The notes: a model not told the origin generated them from the letters alone. Positions 9,700 through 18,902 are shown, counted from the stretch's first letter. The stretch: 64,000 nucleotides of DNA from Bombilactobacillus mellifer (GCF_000970795.1 NZ_KQ034028.1:596127-660126); one strand, 5' to 3'. Program-made: numbers and translations.

Positions 9700-10090
9700 A
9701 AATAAATTAGTTCTTCGTGTCTGAAAACTCGAATAACGCAAGATGTATGCAGAACTTTATTTCTGTGTAAATTACTGCTTATAAGACATTTTTGGACCAG
9801 TTTTTGTTATTAAATGTTCAAGCACAGGCTATTCCAGCTGGTCTTTGGAATCATTTGTAAGCATTGCAGTATAGCGAAGCAGATGTTAATAAGCCAATTG
9901 GAAAATGTGCGCGTTGTTATTTTTATATAAGTTGAGCCTTTATGGAAAAGTTAGGAATTGGAAGTAACGCAGCGCTTGCAACGGTGGGATTGGGATGTTG
10001 GTTTCCTTTCAGAACTAGGCAACCAGCATTTTCAATGTGAGTTTTTGATTGGTAAATAGTGGCAAAATTGCATAAAATAAGAATAACTGA
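9700..10090 (+). pseudogene. Possible decayed gene between mltG and greA
   Basis: About 390 bases have no intact ORF, yet contain stretches that read like protein with many stops and frame breaks. One example is a run ending RWDWDVGFLSELGNQHFQC just before a TAG near 10059. In relatives this place often holds a methyltransferase or udk-type gene. I could not identify the family, and the stretch may simply be spacer. Confidence 0.3.
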
Positions 10091-10110
10091 TAATAAATGA
10101 GGTGTAATTA

Positions 10111-10587
10111 GTGGCTAATAAAAAATATCCGATGACCGCTAAAGGAAAACAAAAATTAGAAGCTGAATTAGAAAATTTAAAATTAAAAAAACGCCCAGAA
10201 ATTATTGAACGAATTAAAATTGCCCGGGGTTTCGGCGATTTGTCAGAAAATTCGGAATATACCTCTGCCAAAGATGAACAAAGTGTAGTAGAATCGCGTA
10301 TTTCGGAAATTCAGACCATGCTGCAGTATGCCGATGTGGTAGATGTCACAGAAGTGGATTCCAACGAAGTTTCGGTGGGTAAAAAAGTTACCTTTCAAGA
10401 AGCTGATGAAGAACCGGAAACCTATCAAATCGTTGGGGCCGCTGAATCCGATCCAACTAGTGGTAAAATCAGCAATGACTCACCGATTGCTCAGTCTTTA
10501 TTAGGTAAAAAAGTTGGAGAGACCGTTTCCATTACTACTCCAGGAGGATCGTTTGACGTCAAAATCATTAACGTTACTAATGAATAA
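10111..10587 (+). CDS. greA: Transcription elongation factor GreA
   Basis: GreA enters the RNA polymerase secondary channel and rescues backtracked complexes by stimulating transcript cleavage. The N-terminal coiled coil carries the acidic tip [20 protein letters not shown] at about residues 37-56. The C-terminal FKBP-like domain ends [23 protein letters not shown]. Length 158 aa. The start is GTG, preceded by GAGGTGT. Confidence 0.97.
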   Translation: MANKKYPMTAKGKQKLEAELENLKLKKRPEIIERIKIARGFGDLSENSEYTSAKDEQSVVESRISEIQTMLQYADVVDVTEVDSNEVSVGKKVTFQEADEEPETYQIVGAAESDPTSGKISNDSPIAQSLLGKKVGETVSITTPGGSFDVKIINVTNE

Positions 10588-10636
10588 AATTCGCTTTCCA
10601 TACTGATCTGAGGTATCCTAAGGTGAGGTGAAGTTT

Positions 10637-10930
10637 ATGGCGATCACAATAAGTCCGCAAGCGCAAAAATGGTATCAAGACAATTTAGAACTTGTCCCGG
10701 GAGACGGGATTCATTTTTATGGTAAAGTCTACGGAAAAACCAACGTTCATGAGGGATTTTCCTTAGCTTTTATTAAATCCAAACCGCAACAACCATATTA
10801 CCAAGTTCAGTATAATGGTATTTCCTATTATTACGATGATGAAGATGTTTGGTTTTTTGAGGGCTTAAATTTAGCAATTGAATACGATGAACAAACAGAT
10901 AGTCCCATATACAATTTTTCGGAAGACTAA
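10637..10930 (+). CDS. HesB/IscA-like (YneR-type) iron-sulfur biosynthesis family protein
   Basis: A 97-aa protein of the HesB-like domain group found in lactobacilli as YneR: short beta strands, PGDGIHFYGKVYG, and a strongly aromatic, acidic C-terminal half (SYYYDDEDVWFFEG). It lacks the Cys ligands of true IscA, so an iron-sulfur carrier function is doubtful. I take the ATG at 10637, with AGGTG 6 bases ahead, rather than the GTG at 10628 inside that ribosome site. Confidence 0.8.
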   Translation: MAITISPQAQKWYQDNLELVPGDGIHFYGKVYGKTNVHEGFSLAFIKSKPQQPYYQVQYNGISYYYDDEDVWFFEGLNLAIEYDEQTDSPIYNFSED

Positions 10931-10952
10931 CAGGCTCAATATTAAAGGGGGA

Positions 10953-10989
10953 GGGCACGGAAGTACAATTTCGTGCCCCGCCTTTTTTT
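10953..10989 (+). terminator. Terminator ahead of the PBP gene
   Basis: GGCACGGAA, loop GTACAA, TTTCGTGCC and then seven T. Confidence 0.85.
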
Positions 10990-10991
10990 GT

Positions 10992-10997
10992 TATAAT
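10992..10997 (+). promoter_or_regulatory. -10 element of the PBP2 gene promoter
   Basis: TATAAT follows directly after the preceding terminator and stands 32 bases before the GTG start of the penicillin-binding protein. Confidence 0.55.
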
Positions 10998-11029
10998 GGC
11001 TAGGTAATTTATCCTGAGGAGATTCTATT

Positions 11030-13141
11030 GTGAAATTATTGCAACGATTCAATAAATCCAAAACGACCAAATCCCTGTTACCTTTTCGTCTTAATCTCTT
11101 ATTATTCTTGGTCTTTTGTTTATTTGCTTTATTAATTGGGCAACTGGCGTATTTACAATTATTAAATGCTACGAAATTTAAAGCGGAAGTTGAACGTTCT
11201 GATCGCACAGTAATTAGTGGTAATGTCCCGCGAGGATTAATTTACGATTCTAAGGGACGCTTAATTGTCGGCAATGAGCCCAGTAGTGCAATTACTTATA
11301 CTAAAAGCGCCGGTGTTAAAACGGCTGACATGTATCAAATCGCTAATCGTCTCCAAAAATATATCACTGTTGATACGGATAATCTGACCCCGCGAAATAA
11401 AATTGATTATTATTTGGCCGATAGCAAGCAAAATAAAAAAATTACCCAACTCGTGACGCACAATCTCAGTGCGGAAAAAAGGGAAAGTTTAACTGATTCG
11501 CAAATTTACAATCGAGAAGTTCAGTATGTGAAAAAGAAATTAAAAATTTCTTTAACACCCGAACAAGAACAAGCAGCGGCAATTTTTGAAAAAATGAGTT
11601 CCGCTTATCAGTTTTCCACAGTGTACATTAAAAATTATCACGCCACTGCGAAGGAAGTAGCTGAAGTTAGCGAGCATCAAGCGGAGTTGCCGGGCGTTCA
11701 AATCGGGATTGATTCGCAGCGATCCTATCCGATGGGCGATTCGATGAGTAGTGTGATTGGCCAAGTTTCGACGGAAAAACAAGGTTTGCCGGACGATCGT
11801 ATTAATGAATTTTTGGCGCAAGGCTATTCTCGTAATGATCGGGTTGGTACCAGTTATTTAGAACAAGAATATGAACCGATTTTACGAGGTAGTAAATCAC
11901 AAACGCAAATTTCGGTGGGTTCCAATAACCGGCTTATTGATTCAGTACAAAAATATAAAGGTGCTCAAGGATCGAATCTGAATTTAACCATTGATTCAGA
12001 ATTTCAAAAAAAAGTGGATCAGGCGGTTCGTAGTACTTTTGCTACAGCCCAGTCCAATGGTGCAGCACAGTATTCGGACGGAGCTTATGCGGTAGCGATG
12101 AATCCCAAAACCGGAGCGCTTTTAGCGTTATCAGGAGTGCATTATGATCCGCAAACTAATAAGACTTCAGATGATGCCTTAGGCGTTTTGAATCGTACCT
12201 TTGTGATGGGGTCGGCAGTTAAAGGAGCGACCGTTATGGGCGGCTTAATGTCCGGCGCGATTACTCCGGAAAATAGTGTGCAATCCGATGAGCCGATTTA
12301 TTTACCGAGTACGCCAATTAAAAAGTCGGTTTATCCCGTGGGCACTTTTGGGGCACTTTCGGCGCAGCAAGCCTTGGAAGTCTCCTCTAATATTTATATG
12401 ATGCGTTTAGTAATGCGGGAAGCTCACGCCAAATATATTCCGCATCAATATATCAAAATGGATCCGGATATTTTTCAAAAAATGCGGGCCAATTATAACC
12501 TCTTTGGCCTAGGTGTGAAGACGGGGATTGATCTGCCCGGTGAATCGGCCGGAATTGCCGGACCAACAATGGAAAATGGCGCTTTGAAATCTGGTTCAGC
12601 CTTGGATGAAGCTTACGGGAACTATGATGCTTATACTTTGATGCAAATGTGTCAATATGTTTCTACAATCGCCAATGGCGGCTATCGGATGCGGCCTTAT
12701 ATTGTGAAATCGATTCAAAAAAGCAATCGGGACGGCTCTGTCGGAGCGGTACTCAATGAAACTCAACCGCAAGTGTTAAATCGGATCGACTGCACTGCCA
12801 GTCAACTGAATGTGGTGAAAACTGGATTTTATAATGTGGTTCATGGTAGCAATGATTGGACGACCGCACGTCCCTTAGCTAAAATTAAACAAACGGTTGC
12901 GGGGAAAACGGGGACTGCACAGTCCTTTTATTATGATCCCAACAATCCTAATAATCCTAATCCTCCCCAAACAATTACTTTAAGTATGGTAGCTTATGCA
13001 CCGGCAGATGATCCTCAAATTGCTGTGGCAGTAGTGTTACCGAATTTAAGCAGCGAAAAAGGCCAGTATAATTTAAACTTGGTCAAAAATATTTTGAATG
13101 ATTATTTTGGTAATAGCGATACAGAAGACAAAAGTAAATAA
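11030..13141 (+). CDS. Class B penicillin-binding protein (PBP2 transpeptidase)
   Basis: DD-transpeptidase that cross-links peptidoglycan. A short cytoplasmic tail and one membrane segment (residues 18-45) come first, then a dimerisation domain with GNVPRGLIYDSKGRLI. The transpeptidase domain carries the active-site motif SAVK (in MGSAVKGATV), SSN (EVSSNIYMM) and KTG (AGKTGTAQS). There are no PASTA repeats, so it is not PBP2x-type; it resembles PBP2b/PBP2A of lactobacilli. It has 703 aa and a GTG start with GAGGAG ahead. It is probably monocistronic, as it lies between two terminators and promoters. Confidence 0.95.
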   Translation: MKLLQRFNKSKTTKSLLPFRLNLLLFLVFCLFALLIGQLAYLQLLNATKFKAEVERSDRTVISGNVPRGLIYDSKGRLIVGNEPSSAITYTKSAGVKTADMYQIANRLQKYITVDTDNLTPRNKIDYYLADSKQNKKITQLVTHNLSAEKRESLTDSQIYNREVQYVKKKLKISLTPEQEQAAAIFEKMSSAYQFSTVYIKNYHATAKEVAEVSEHQAELPGVQIGIDSQRSYPMGDSMSSVIGQVSTEKQGLPDDRINEFLAQGYSRNDRVGTSYLEQEYEPILRGSKSQTQISVGSNNRLIDSVQKYKGAQGSNLNLTIDSEFQKKVDQAVRSTFATAQSNGAAQYSDGAYAVAMNPKTGALLALSGVHYDPQTNKTSDDALGVLNRTFVMGSAVKGATVMGGLMSGAITPENSVQSDEPIYLPSTPIKKSVYPVGTFGALSAQQALEVSSNIYMMRLVMREAHAKYIPHQYIKMDPDIFQKMRANYNLFGLGVKTGIDLPGESAGIAGPTMENGALKSGSALDEAYGNYDAYTLMQMCQYVSTIANGGYRMRPYIVKSIQKSNRDGSVGAVLNETQPQVLNRIDCTASQLNVVKTGFYNVVHGSNDWTTARPLAKIKQTVAGKTGTAQSFYYDPNNPNNPNPPQTITLSMVAYAPADDPQIAVAVVLPNLSSEKGQYNLNLVKNILNDYFGNSDTEDKSK

Positions 13142-13144
13142 CTC

Positions 13145-13173
13145 TAGTCAAAAATTAAGAATAATGATAGAAT
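13145..13173 (+). promoter_or_regulatory. Promoter of rpmG
   Basis: An extended -10 (TGATAGAAT, ending 13173) lies 17 bases from a weak -35 (TAGTCA). The promoter stands 40 bases before the ribosomal protein gene. Confidence 0.55.
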
Positions 13174-13213
13174 GTAAAAGTCGTATATGATGTAATAAAG
13201 GAGTTTATTAATT

Positions 13214-13363
13214 ATGCGTGTAAATATTACACTAGAATGCACTGAATGCCATGAACGTAATTATTTAACCAGTAAAAATAAACGCAATAATCCAAGTCGG
13301 ATGGAATTAAAAAAATATTGTCCGCGGGAACGTAAAGTGACAGTGCATCGTGAAACTAAGTAA
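13214..13363 (+). CDS. rpmG: 50S ribosomal protein L33
   Basis: A 49-aa ORF reading [17 protein letters not shown] and ending [15 protein letters not shown], a clear L33. It has one CxxC pair, but the second zinc pair is reduced to CPRE, so zinc binding is probably lost, as in zinc-independent L33 forms. AAAGGAG precedes the ATG and a strong terminator follows at once. Confidence 0.96.
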   Translation: MRVNITLECTECHERNYLTSKNKRNNPSRMELKKYCPRERKVTVHRETK

Positions 13364-13393
13364 AACAACAGGTTCGCTCCTGTTGTTTTTTTA
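13364..13393 (+). terminator. Terminator after rpmG
   Basis: AACAACAGG, loop TTCGCT, CCTGTTGTT and a T-run immediately after the rpmG stop. Confidence 0.92.
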
Positions 13394-13431
13394 TTAATCA
13401 AAACTAAAATGTCAAAATCGAAGGGATTATA

Positions 13432-13989
13432 TTGCTGACTAAACCACAAATGCGCGCGCAGCAAACAGCGCGGATTGCAAACCAAATTCAACAAAAACCA
13501 GAACAAATAGCGCAATTAGAAACACGCTTGTTGCAGCTGCCCCAATTTCAACAAGCTCAAACGGTAGCTATTACTTACAGTATGTCGCAAGAAATTCCCA
13601 CTCATAAAATTATCCAGACCGCACAACAGCAGAAAAAACATGTGTTTTTGCCGCAAACCTTACCTCATCACCAAATGGTTTTCCGACAAATCAATGAGAC
13701 CACGCAATGGCAGCGATCCAAGTTTGGCGTCTGGGAACCGCAAACGGGCCCCATTTTAACTCAGGGGGCAGATTTAACGGTAGTGCCCTGTTTAGCTGTG
13801 GCAGCTGATTCACATAAACGTTTAGGATTTGGCGGCGGCTTTTATGACCGTTATTTAGCACAAGTCAAAACTTACAGTGTGGTATTAGTCTTACCTGTTA
13901 TGTTATTTGCCACTGCGGCATGGCCGGAAGCGGCTTATGATTATCCGATTACGGAAATCATTTCCAGTACAAAGGAGATTAACGCATGA
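13432..13989 (+). CDS. 5-formyltetrahydrofolate cyclo-ligase
   Basis: Converts 5-formyl-THF to 5,10-methenyl-THF with ATP, in folate one-carbon metabolism. The signature loop RLGFGGGFYDRYL is present near residue 130, and the length of 185 aa is normal. Translation appears to start at TTG (13432), with GAAGGGA ahead. The stop overlaps the rhomboid start by 4 bp, opening an operon that corresponds to Bacillus yqgN-yqgP-yqgQ-glcK. Confidence 0.93.
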   Translation: MLTKPQMRAQQTARIANQIQQKPEQIAQLETRLLQLPQFQQAQTVAITYSMSQEIPTHKIIQTAQQQKKHVFLPQTLPHHQMVFRQINETTQWQRSKFGVWEPQTGPILTQGADLTVVPCLAVAADSHKRLGFGGGFYDRYLAQVKTYSVVLVLPVMLFATAAWPEAAYDYPITEIISSTKEINA

Positions 13990-14663
13990 TCTGGCAACGA
14001 TTACGGCGCATACCTTGGGCAACATTTTTGTTATTATTGATCCAAATCCTAGTCTTTATTTGGGAAACCCTGAATGGCGGCAGTTTAAATTCCAATACGT
14101 TAATTCGGGCTGGGGCTAAGTTAGATGTCTTACTTGTACAAGGACAATGGTGGCGGTTAGTGAGCCCCATTTTTGTACACATTGGCTGGGAACATCTTTT
14201 AATTAATTCTTTGACGCTTTATTTTTTGGGAATGGGCTTAGAACCTTTATATGGTAGTGGCCGCTTTTTAGTAATCTATTTACTGAGCGGTGTTGGCGGT
14301 AATCTTTGTAGTTTTGCTTTAGGAAACTTGCAAAGTGTATCGGCAGGTGCAAGTACTTCTTTATTTGGCTTATTTGGTTTGTATGTGGCTTTAGGAGTAA
14401 TTTTTCGAAATAATCCGGCTGTGCGGCAATGGTCACGCCAATTTTTAGTTTTAATCGTTTTGAATTTGGTTTTCGATTTATTTTTAGGTCAAATTGATAT
14501 TTGGGGTCATATTGGCGGTGCTATTTTTGGTTTTTTGTTAGGAACTGTAGTAGCCAAGCAGCAATTTTTAGATGCGATCCCCACTAGATGGCGTATAATA
14601 AATACTATAGTTTTGGTGATCATTGCGGTTGCTTTATATCAGATAGGGGTTCGGCGGATATGA
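13986..14663 (+). CDS. Rhomboid intramembrane serine protease (GluP/YqgP-like)
   Basis: A six-helix membrane protease of 225 aa. The catalytic Ser is in the GxS motif GASTSLFGLFG and the catalytic His in DIWGHIGGAIFGFLLG. The N-terminal helix has WRLVSPIFVHIGWEHLLINSLTL, the usual rhomboid pattern. It lacks the long cytosolic domain of Bacillus YqgP. It overlaps the gene before by 4 bp and the gene after by 4 bp. Confidence 0.94.
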   Translation: MIWQRLRRIPWATFLLLLIQILVFIWETLNGGSLNSNTLIRAGAKLDVLLVQGQWWRLVSPIFVHIGWEHLLINSLTLYFLGMGLEPLYGSGRFLVIYLLSGVGGNLCSFALGNLQSVSAGASTSLFGLFGLYVALGVIFRNNPAVRQWSRQFLVLIVLNLVFDLFLGQIDIWGHIGGAIFGFLLGTVVAKQQFLDAIPTRWRIINTIVLVIIAVALYQIGVRRI

Positions 14664-14890
14664 GAGAAACCAATATTCATACTTTGTACGATGTACAACA
14701 AGTATTGAAACAATTTGGTATTTTTATTCATGTGGGCCAACGGCTCTGGGATATTGAACTCATGGCTATCGAACTCGATCGCTTATATCATGAAGGGGTC
14801 ATTGATCAAGCTATTTTTATTACGTCAAAAATGGTTCTCCAACATGAACACACCATTGAAGAACGGAGGCAAAAACGAATTCATGGATAA
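14660..14890 (+). CDS. yqgQ: YqgQ family protein (DUF910)
   Basis: A 76-aa protein starting at the ATG overlapping the rhomboid stop. It reads LYDVQQVLKQFGIFIHVGQR and DIELMAIELDRLYHEGVI, which is the YqgQ pattern. The function is not known. Its fixed place between the rhomboid and glucokinase genes supports the call. The C-terminus overlaps the glucokinase start by 8 bases. Confidence 0.92.
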   Translation: MRETNIHTLYDVQQVLKQFGIFIHVGQRLWDIELMAIELDRLYHEGVIDQAIFITSKMVLQHEHTIEERRQKRIHG

Positions 14891-15842
14891 AAAGTTAATT
14901 GGCGTGGATTTAGGGGGAACGACGACTAAATTTGCCATTGTTAATTTGCAAGGCAATGTACAGCAACGTTGGAGTATCCAAACCAATGTGTTAGAAAATG
15001 GCAATCAAATCATTCCGGATATTATAAGTTCTATTAATCATCACTTGGAAATGTATCAGTTACCTGCAGAACAAATTTTGGGAATTGGAATCGGGACCCC
15101 AGGCAGTGTCGATTACAAAACCGGTAGCGTGACTAGTGCCTATAATTTAAGCTGGGATCACCGAGTAGCGGTGAAAGAACAATTAGAAGCAGCGACGAAA
15201 ATTCCCGTGCTGGTTGAAAATGATGCTAATGTAGCAGCCTTAGGCGAACGTTGGCAAGGTGCGGGAAATAATGCCGCCAATGTGGTTTTTGTGACGCTCG
15301 GCACTGGTGTTGGTGGTGGTATTATCACTCATGGACAAATTGTTCATGGTCACGGTGGCTCAGCTGGTGAAATTGGCCATATGATCATTGAACCCTCAGG
15401 TTACCGTTGCACTTGTGGAAATCAAGGGTGTTTAGAAACTGTAGCTTCGGCTACAGGCATTGTTCACGTAGCACGCGATGCGGCTCAAGAATATGCTGGT
15501 GATTCCGCCCTGAAGGCTTTATTAGACGATGGACAGAATATTACTGCCAAAGATGTCTTTGATTTAGCTAAGCAAAATGATGTTTTAGCTTTACATGTGG
15601 TTAATCATGTTTGCAATCAATTAGGCCTAGCCTTCAGCATTATTGGGGTAACTTTAAATCCGCAGTATATTGTGATCGGCGGGGGAGTATCCAATGCAGG
15701 GGACTTTTTATTAGATCGAGTGCAACAGGCTTTTGAAAAATATGCTTTTGCCGATATTGGACACACTACCACATTAACATTAGCCACTTTAGGCAATGAA
15801 GCAGGAGTTATTGGAGCTGCTTCACTAGTACTAGATAAATAA
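14883..15842 (+). CDS. glcK: ROK-family glucokinase
   Basis: Phosphorylates glucose to glucose-6-phosphate with ATP. ROK features in order: phosphate loop VDLGGTTTKFAIV, GIGIGTPGSVD, substrate stretch VENDANVAALGE, LGTGVGGGI, GEIGHMIIE and the zinc motif CTCGNQGCLE. Length 319 aa from the ATG at 14883. GGAGG lies at 14865-14869, rather far upstream, so coupling to yqgQ translation is likely. Confidence 0.95.
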   Translation: MDKKLIGVDLGGTTTKFAIVNLQGNVQQRWSIQTNVLENGNQIIPDIISSINHHLEMYQLPAEQILGIGIGTPGSVDYKTGSVTSAYNLSWDHRVAVKEQLEAATKIPVLVENDANVAALGERWQGAGNNAANVVFVTLGTGVGGGIITHGQIVHGHGGSAGEIGHMIIEPSGYRCTCGNQGCLETVASATGIVHVARDAAQEYAGDSALKALLDDGQNITAKDVFDLAKQNDVLALHVVNHVCNQLGLAFSIIGVTLNPQYIVIGGGVSNAGDFLLDRVQQAFEKYAFADIGHTTTLTLATLGNEAGVIGAASLVLDK

Positions 15843-15858
15843 TCGTGAGGTGAACTTT

Positions 15859-16260
15859 TTGTCGTTTGTATATACATTGTTGATCGTTATTTTAATTTTT
15901 GTTGCTTATTATGGTTTAGCTTGGCTATATTATCGCTGGCGGGCAAAGCAATTGGGAGGCGAATTAGATGCTTCGACTTTTGAGCATAATATGCGCAAAG
16001 CCCAATTGATTGATTTACGTGAAAAAAAATACTTTGATTCCGGTCATATTCTAGGGGCACGTAATTTACCCTATACTCAATTGAAAATGCTGCTGTCTCA
16101 ATTGCGACCTGATTTGCCGGTTTATTTATATGAAGAAGGCGATAATTTAAGTATTCGAGCTGCAGCCAGACTTAAGAAAAAAGGCTTTCAAGATGTCAAG
16201 TGGCTCAAACATGGTTTTAATGAATGGAAAGGTAAGACCAAAAAAACAACTAAATTATAA
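15859..16260 (+). CDS. Membrane-anchored rhodanese-like protein lacking the active-site Cys
   Basis: A 133-aa protein with one N-terminal membrane segment (LLIVILIFVAYYGLAWLYY) and a rhodanese fold: LIDLREKKYFDSGHILGARNLPY, and the closing LKKKGFQDVKWLKHGFNEW. The catalytic loop that normally carries Cys reads LYEEGDNLS, with no Cys, so sulfur transfer is not expected. The family in lactobacilli follows glcK in the same way. The start is probably TTG at 15859, since AGGTGA stands right ahead of it; a GTG at 15850 lies inside that site. Confidence 0.85.
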   Translation: MSFVYTLLIVILIFVAYYGLAWLYYRWRAKQLGGELDASTFEHNMRKAQLIDLREKKYFDSGHILGARNLPYTQLKMLLSQLRPDLPVYLYEEGDNLSIRAAARLKKKGFQDVKWLKHGFNEWKGKTKKTTKL

Positions 16261-16267
16261 GGATCAC

Positions 16268-16308
16268 AAAAAGGGCTGGGACAATATTTTATGAGTCTCA
16301 GCCTTTTC
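16268..16308. terminator. Terminator between the glcK operon and DUF3042
   Basis: AAAGGGCTGGGAC and GTCTCAGCCTTTT form an imperfect stem with A- and T-rich flanks, between two convergent genes. Confidence 0.75.
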
Positions 16309-16342
16309 CTTAGTATAATCAATTTTAGTTAAATACTTATGA

Positions 16343-16537
16343 TTAACGCATGGGGCTTTGATGAGCCGAATGCGCTTTGCGATTAGCTTTACGACGATTA
16401 GTGGCAATGCGGTCATCTTCATCATTAAGCGGCTGGATCACTTTTTTGTGATAAGCCATTACTGAACCAGCAACTGCTCCAGCTGTTGCTAAAGCGCCCA
16501 AAGCCATCCCAGCCAATAAATTTCCTTTTTTGGTCAC
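16343..16537 (-). CDS. DUF3042 family protein
   Basis: A 64-aa protein typical of lactobacilli: KKGNLLAGMALGALATAGAV membrane segment, then MAYHKKVIQPLNDEDDRIAT and the closing NRRKANRKAHSAHQ. The function is unknown. I place the start at GTG 16537, because AGGAGGTG stands 8 bases ahead; a longer reading to 16570 would run through this site. Confidence 0.88.
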   Translation of the reverse strand: MTKKGNLLAGMALGALATAGAVAGSVMAYHKKVIQPLNDEDDRIATNRRKANRKAHSAHQSPMR

Positions 16538-16638
16538 TAAGACACACCTCCTCGAAGTTCTTATTCTCATTATCGATAATTATTTTTATAATTTCAACTA
16601 AAAACTAACAAAATTTCAAAATAAAGGAAGTTCAGTTT

Positions 16639-17568
16639 ATGACGCTCAAGGCCGTGGTTTTACTGGGACCTACAGCAGTAGGGAAAACGGCGTTAAGTCT
16701 CCGCTTAGCGCAATATTTTGGCGGAACGGTTATTTCCGGTGATTCCATGCAAATTTATCGCCACTTAAATATTGGCACTGCCAAAATTTTACCGCAGCAG
16801 CAGCAGGGGATCCCACATCGACTCATTGATATCTGTGATGTAGATCAACCATATACTGTCCGTGATTTTCAAATAGCTGCACAACAACTCATAGAACAAT
16901 TAAATGCCCGCCAACAATTGCCTTTAATAGTTGGTGGAACTGGTTTTTATTTGAAAGCCTTAATTGACAACTTGCCTTTAGGTGACGATCCCCAACAAAA
17001 GAATGCGGGATCGCTACGTACGCAACTGCGCAAGCAATATCAACAACCGCAAGGTCCCCAAAGATTATGGCACCAACTAGCACAGCTGGATGCAGTCGCG
17101 GCTGCCAAAATTCCTCCAACCAATCAGCGGCGTTTGCTGCGGGCTTTAGAAGTCATCTTAAGTTCCGGCCACAAGTTTAGTGAACAACCTCAAAGTCCCA
17201 GTTCTACGCGATTTTTAGTTTTAGGATTAACGACTCCACGTTCGCTCTTATATCAACGAATTAATCAGCGGGTCGATCAAATGGTGCAAGCTGGTTTGCT
17301 CCAAGAAGCACAGTGGCTTTATGAACGACGGGCGCAAGCACCACAAGCTTGTCAGGCTATTGGTTATAAAGAATGGTTTCCTTATTTTGAACATCAAAGC
17401 TCGCAAGCACAGGCTGTTGCTTTAATTAAACGTAATTCGCGCCGATTTGCTAAACGGCAATTGACTTATTTTCGACATCAACTAACGGTGCACTGGTATG
17501 ATTTATTAACTCAACCACAACAAGAACAACGGCTATGGGCCGTTGTCGAAAAATTTTGGAGGCATTGA
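16639..17568 (+). CDS. miaA: tRNA dimethylallyltransferase
   Basis: Adds the isopentenyl group to A37 of tRNAs reading UNN codons. The P-loop LLGPTAVGKTALS is at residues 8-20, followed by ISGDSMQIYRHLNIGTAK, VGGTGFYLKALI and the tRNA-binding segment QAIGYKEW. Length 309 aa. AAAGGAAG stands before the ATG. It is followed after one base by the ynbB-like gene, the usual order in Bacilli. Confidence 0.96.
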   Translation: MTLKAVVLLGPTAVGKTALSLRLAQYFGGTVISGDSMQIYRHLNIGTAKILPQQQQGIPHRLIDICDVDQPYTVRDFQIAAQQLIEQLNARQQLPLIVGGTGFYLKALIDNLPLGDDPQQKNAGSLRTQLRKQYQQPQGPQRLWHQLAQLDAVAAAKIPPTNQRRLLRALEVILSSGHKFSEQPQSPSSTRFLVLGLTTPRSLLYQRINQRVDQMVQAGLLQEAQWLYERRAQAPQACQAIGYKEWFPYFEHQSSQAQAVALIKRNSRRFAKRQLTYFRHQLTVHWYDLLTQPQQEQRLWAVVEKFWRH

Positions 17569-17569
17569 T

Positions 17570-18820
17570 ATGAATTGGATCACAACTTTACCACAACGAT
17601 TACAAGACTTGATTCCGCAAGTAGATCAACAAATTCAACCACAATTGGCGATCATTGATCAACGAATTGATGACAATCAAGCCAAGGTCTTACAGGCGTT
17701 TCAAGATCAGCAATTAGCTGAAACGCACTTAAATGGGACAACTGGCTATGGTAATAATGATTTGGGAAGAGAAGTACTGGACGCAATGTATGCCCAAATT
17801 TTTAAAGCCGAAGCAGCCTTAGTCCGCCCCCAATTTGTTTCCGGAACACATACTTTAGCTGTGGGCTTATTTGGCTGTTTGCTCCCAGGTCAAAAATTAT
17901 TATATTTAACAGGCAAACCCTATGATACCATGCAGCAGGTGATTGGCATTGCGGGTGATGGCCGCGGCTCCTTGAAAGAATATGGAGTCAAGTTTCGTTA
18001 TCAACCCCTAACAGATGCAGGAACAGTGGATTTTGACCATTTAACGGCAACTCTTCAAGAATTTGCTCCTGATGTGGTCGCCATTCAACGTTCCCGTGGA
18101 TATGATCCCCGTCCCAGTTTTACGGTCCAGCAAATTGCACAGTTAATTGCTTTTGTCCGCCAGATCCTTCCTAACGTGATTGTGTTTGTTGATAATTGTT
18201 ACGGTGAATTTGCGGAGACCCAAGAACCGACGGAAGTGGGTGCCGACCTCATGGGAGGTTCCTTAATTAAAAATGCAGGTGCCGGATTAGCTTTAACTGG
18301 CGGTTATCTGGTCGGCAGGCAAGATTTAATTGAACGCGCCGCGATTCATTTGACAGCTCCGGGAATTGGCAGCGATGGCGGAGCTACTGGTAGTAATTTA
18401 CGGGCAATGATTGAAGGATTATTTTTAGCGCCTCAGGTAACAGGAAATGCGATTAAAGGAGCCATTTTTGCTGCCGCCTTATTAACACAGTTAGGGTTTC
18501 AAGTGACCCCGCAATGGGATGAACCCCGAACGGATTTAATTCAAACGATTTTGTTGGGTAGCCCGGAAAAAATGGTGCAATTTGCCCGCGCTATTCAAAA
18601 ATACTCACCAGTGGATTCATTTGTCACCCCTGAACCCAGTATGATGGATGGATATGTGGATCCGATTATTATGGCCGCCGGAACTTTTGTACAGGGGTCC
18701 ACCATTGAACTGTCCGCTGATGGTCCATTGCGTCCGCCTTACGCCTTGTATTTACAAGGTGGGTTATCCTATGCCCATGTCCGAATTGCTTTGGCACATG
18801 CTTGTGCGGAAATTTTATAA
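17570..18820 (+). CDS. PLP-dependent methionine gamma-lyase/aluminium resistance family protein (YnbB-like)
   Basis: A 416-aa PLP enzyme of the family annotated as methionine gamma-lyase or aluminium resistance protein. Visible motifs are NGTTGYGNNDLGREVLDAMYA, VRPQFVSGTHTLAVGLFG, FVDNCYGEF and the PLP-Lys region MGGSLIKNAGAGLALTGGY. True substrate specificity is unproven for the family. The ATG at 17570 has GGAGG 8 bases ahead. The gene order miaA-ynbB-glnR-glnA is standard. Confidence 0.9.
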   Translation: MNWITTLPQRLQDLIPQVDQQIQPQLAIIDQRIDDNQAKVLQAFQDQQLAETHLNGTTGYGNNDLGREVLDAMYAQIFKAEAALVRPQFVSGTHTLAVGLFGCLLPGQKLLYLTGKPYDTMQQVIGIAGDGRGSLKEYGVKFRYQPLTDAGTVDFDHLTATLQEFAPDVVAIQRSRGYDPRPSFTVQQIAQLIAFVRQILPNVIVFVDNCYGEFAETQEPTEVGADLMGGSLIKNAGAGLALTGGYLVGRQDLIERAAIHLTAPGIGSDGGATGSNLRAMIEGLFLAPQVTGNAIKGAIFAAALLTQLGFQVTPQWDEPRTDLIQTILLGSPEKMVQFARAIQKYSPVDSFVTPEPSMMDGYVDPIIMAAGTFVQGSTIELSADGPLRPPYALYLQGGLSYAHVRIALAHACAEIL

Positions 18821-18824
18821 TTGA

Positions 18825-18841
18825 TGTCAACTTTGCTGACA
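18825..18841. promoter_or_regulatory. GlnR operator
   Basis: TGTCAACTTTGCTGACA fits the GlnR/TnrA consensus TGTNA-N7-TNACA at every fixed base. It lies 8 bases upstream of the -35 of the glnR promoter and supports autoregulation of glnRA by nitrogen status. Confidence 0.9.
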
Positions 18842-18848
18842 CAATTTG

Positions 18849-18877
18849 TTGACGCTGTTTTCGAATATTGGTATAGT
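18849..18877 (+). promoter_or_regulatory. glnRA promoter
   Basis: A -35 TTGACG (18849-18854) and a -10 TATAGT (18872-18877) are separated by exactly 17 bases, just upstream of glnR and downstream of the GlnR operator. Confidence 0.85.
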
Positions 18878-18902
18878 AGGCATATGTTCGAGGTTAATGA
18901 CC

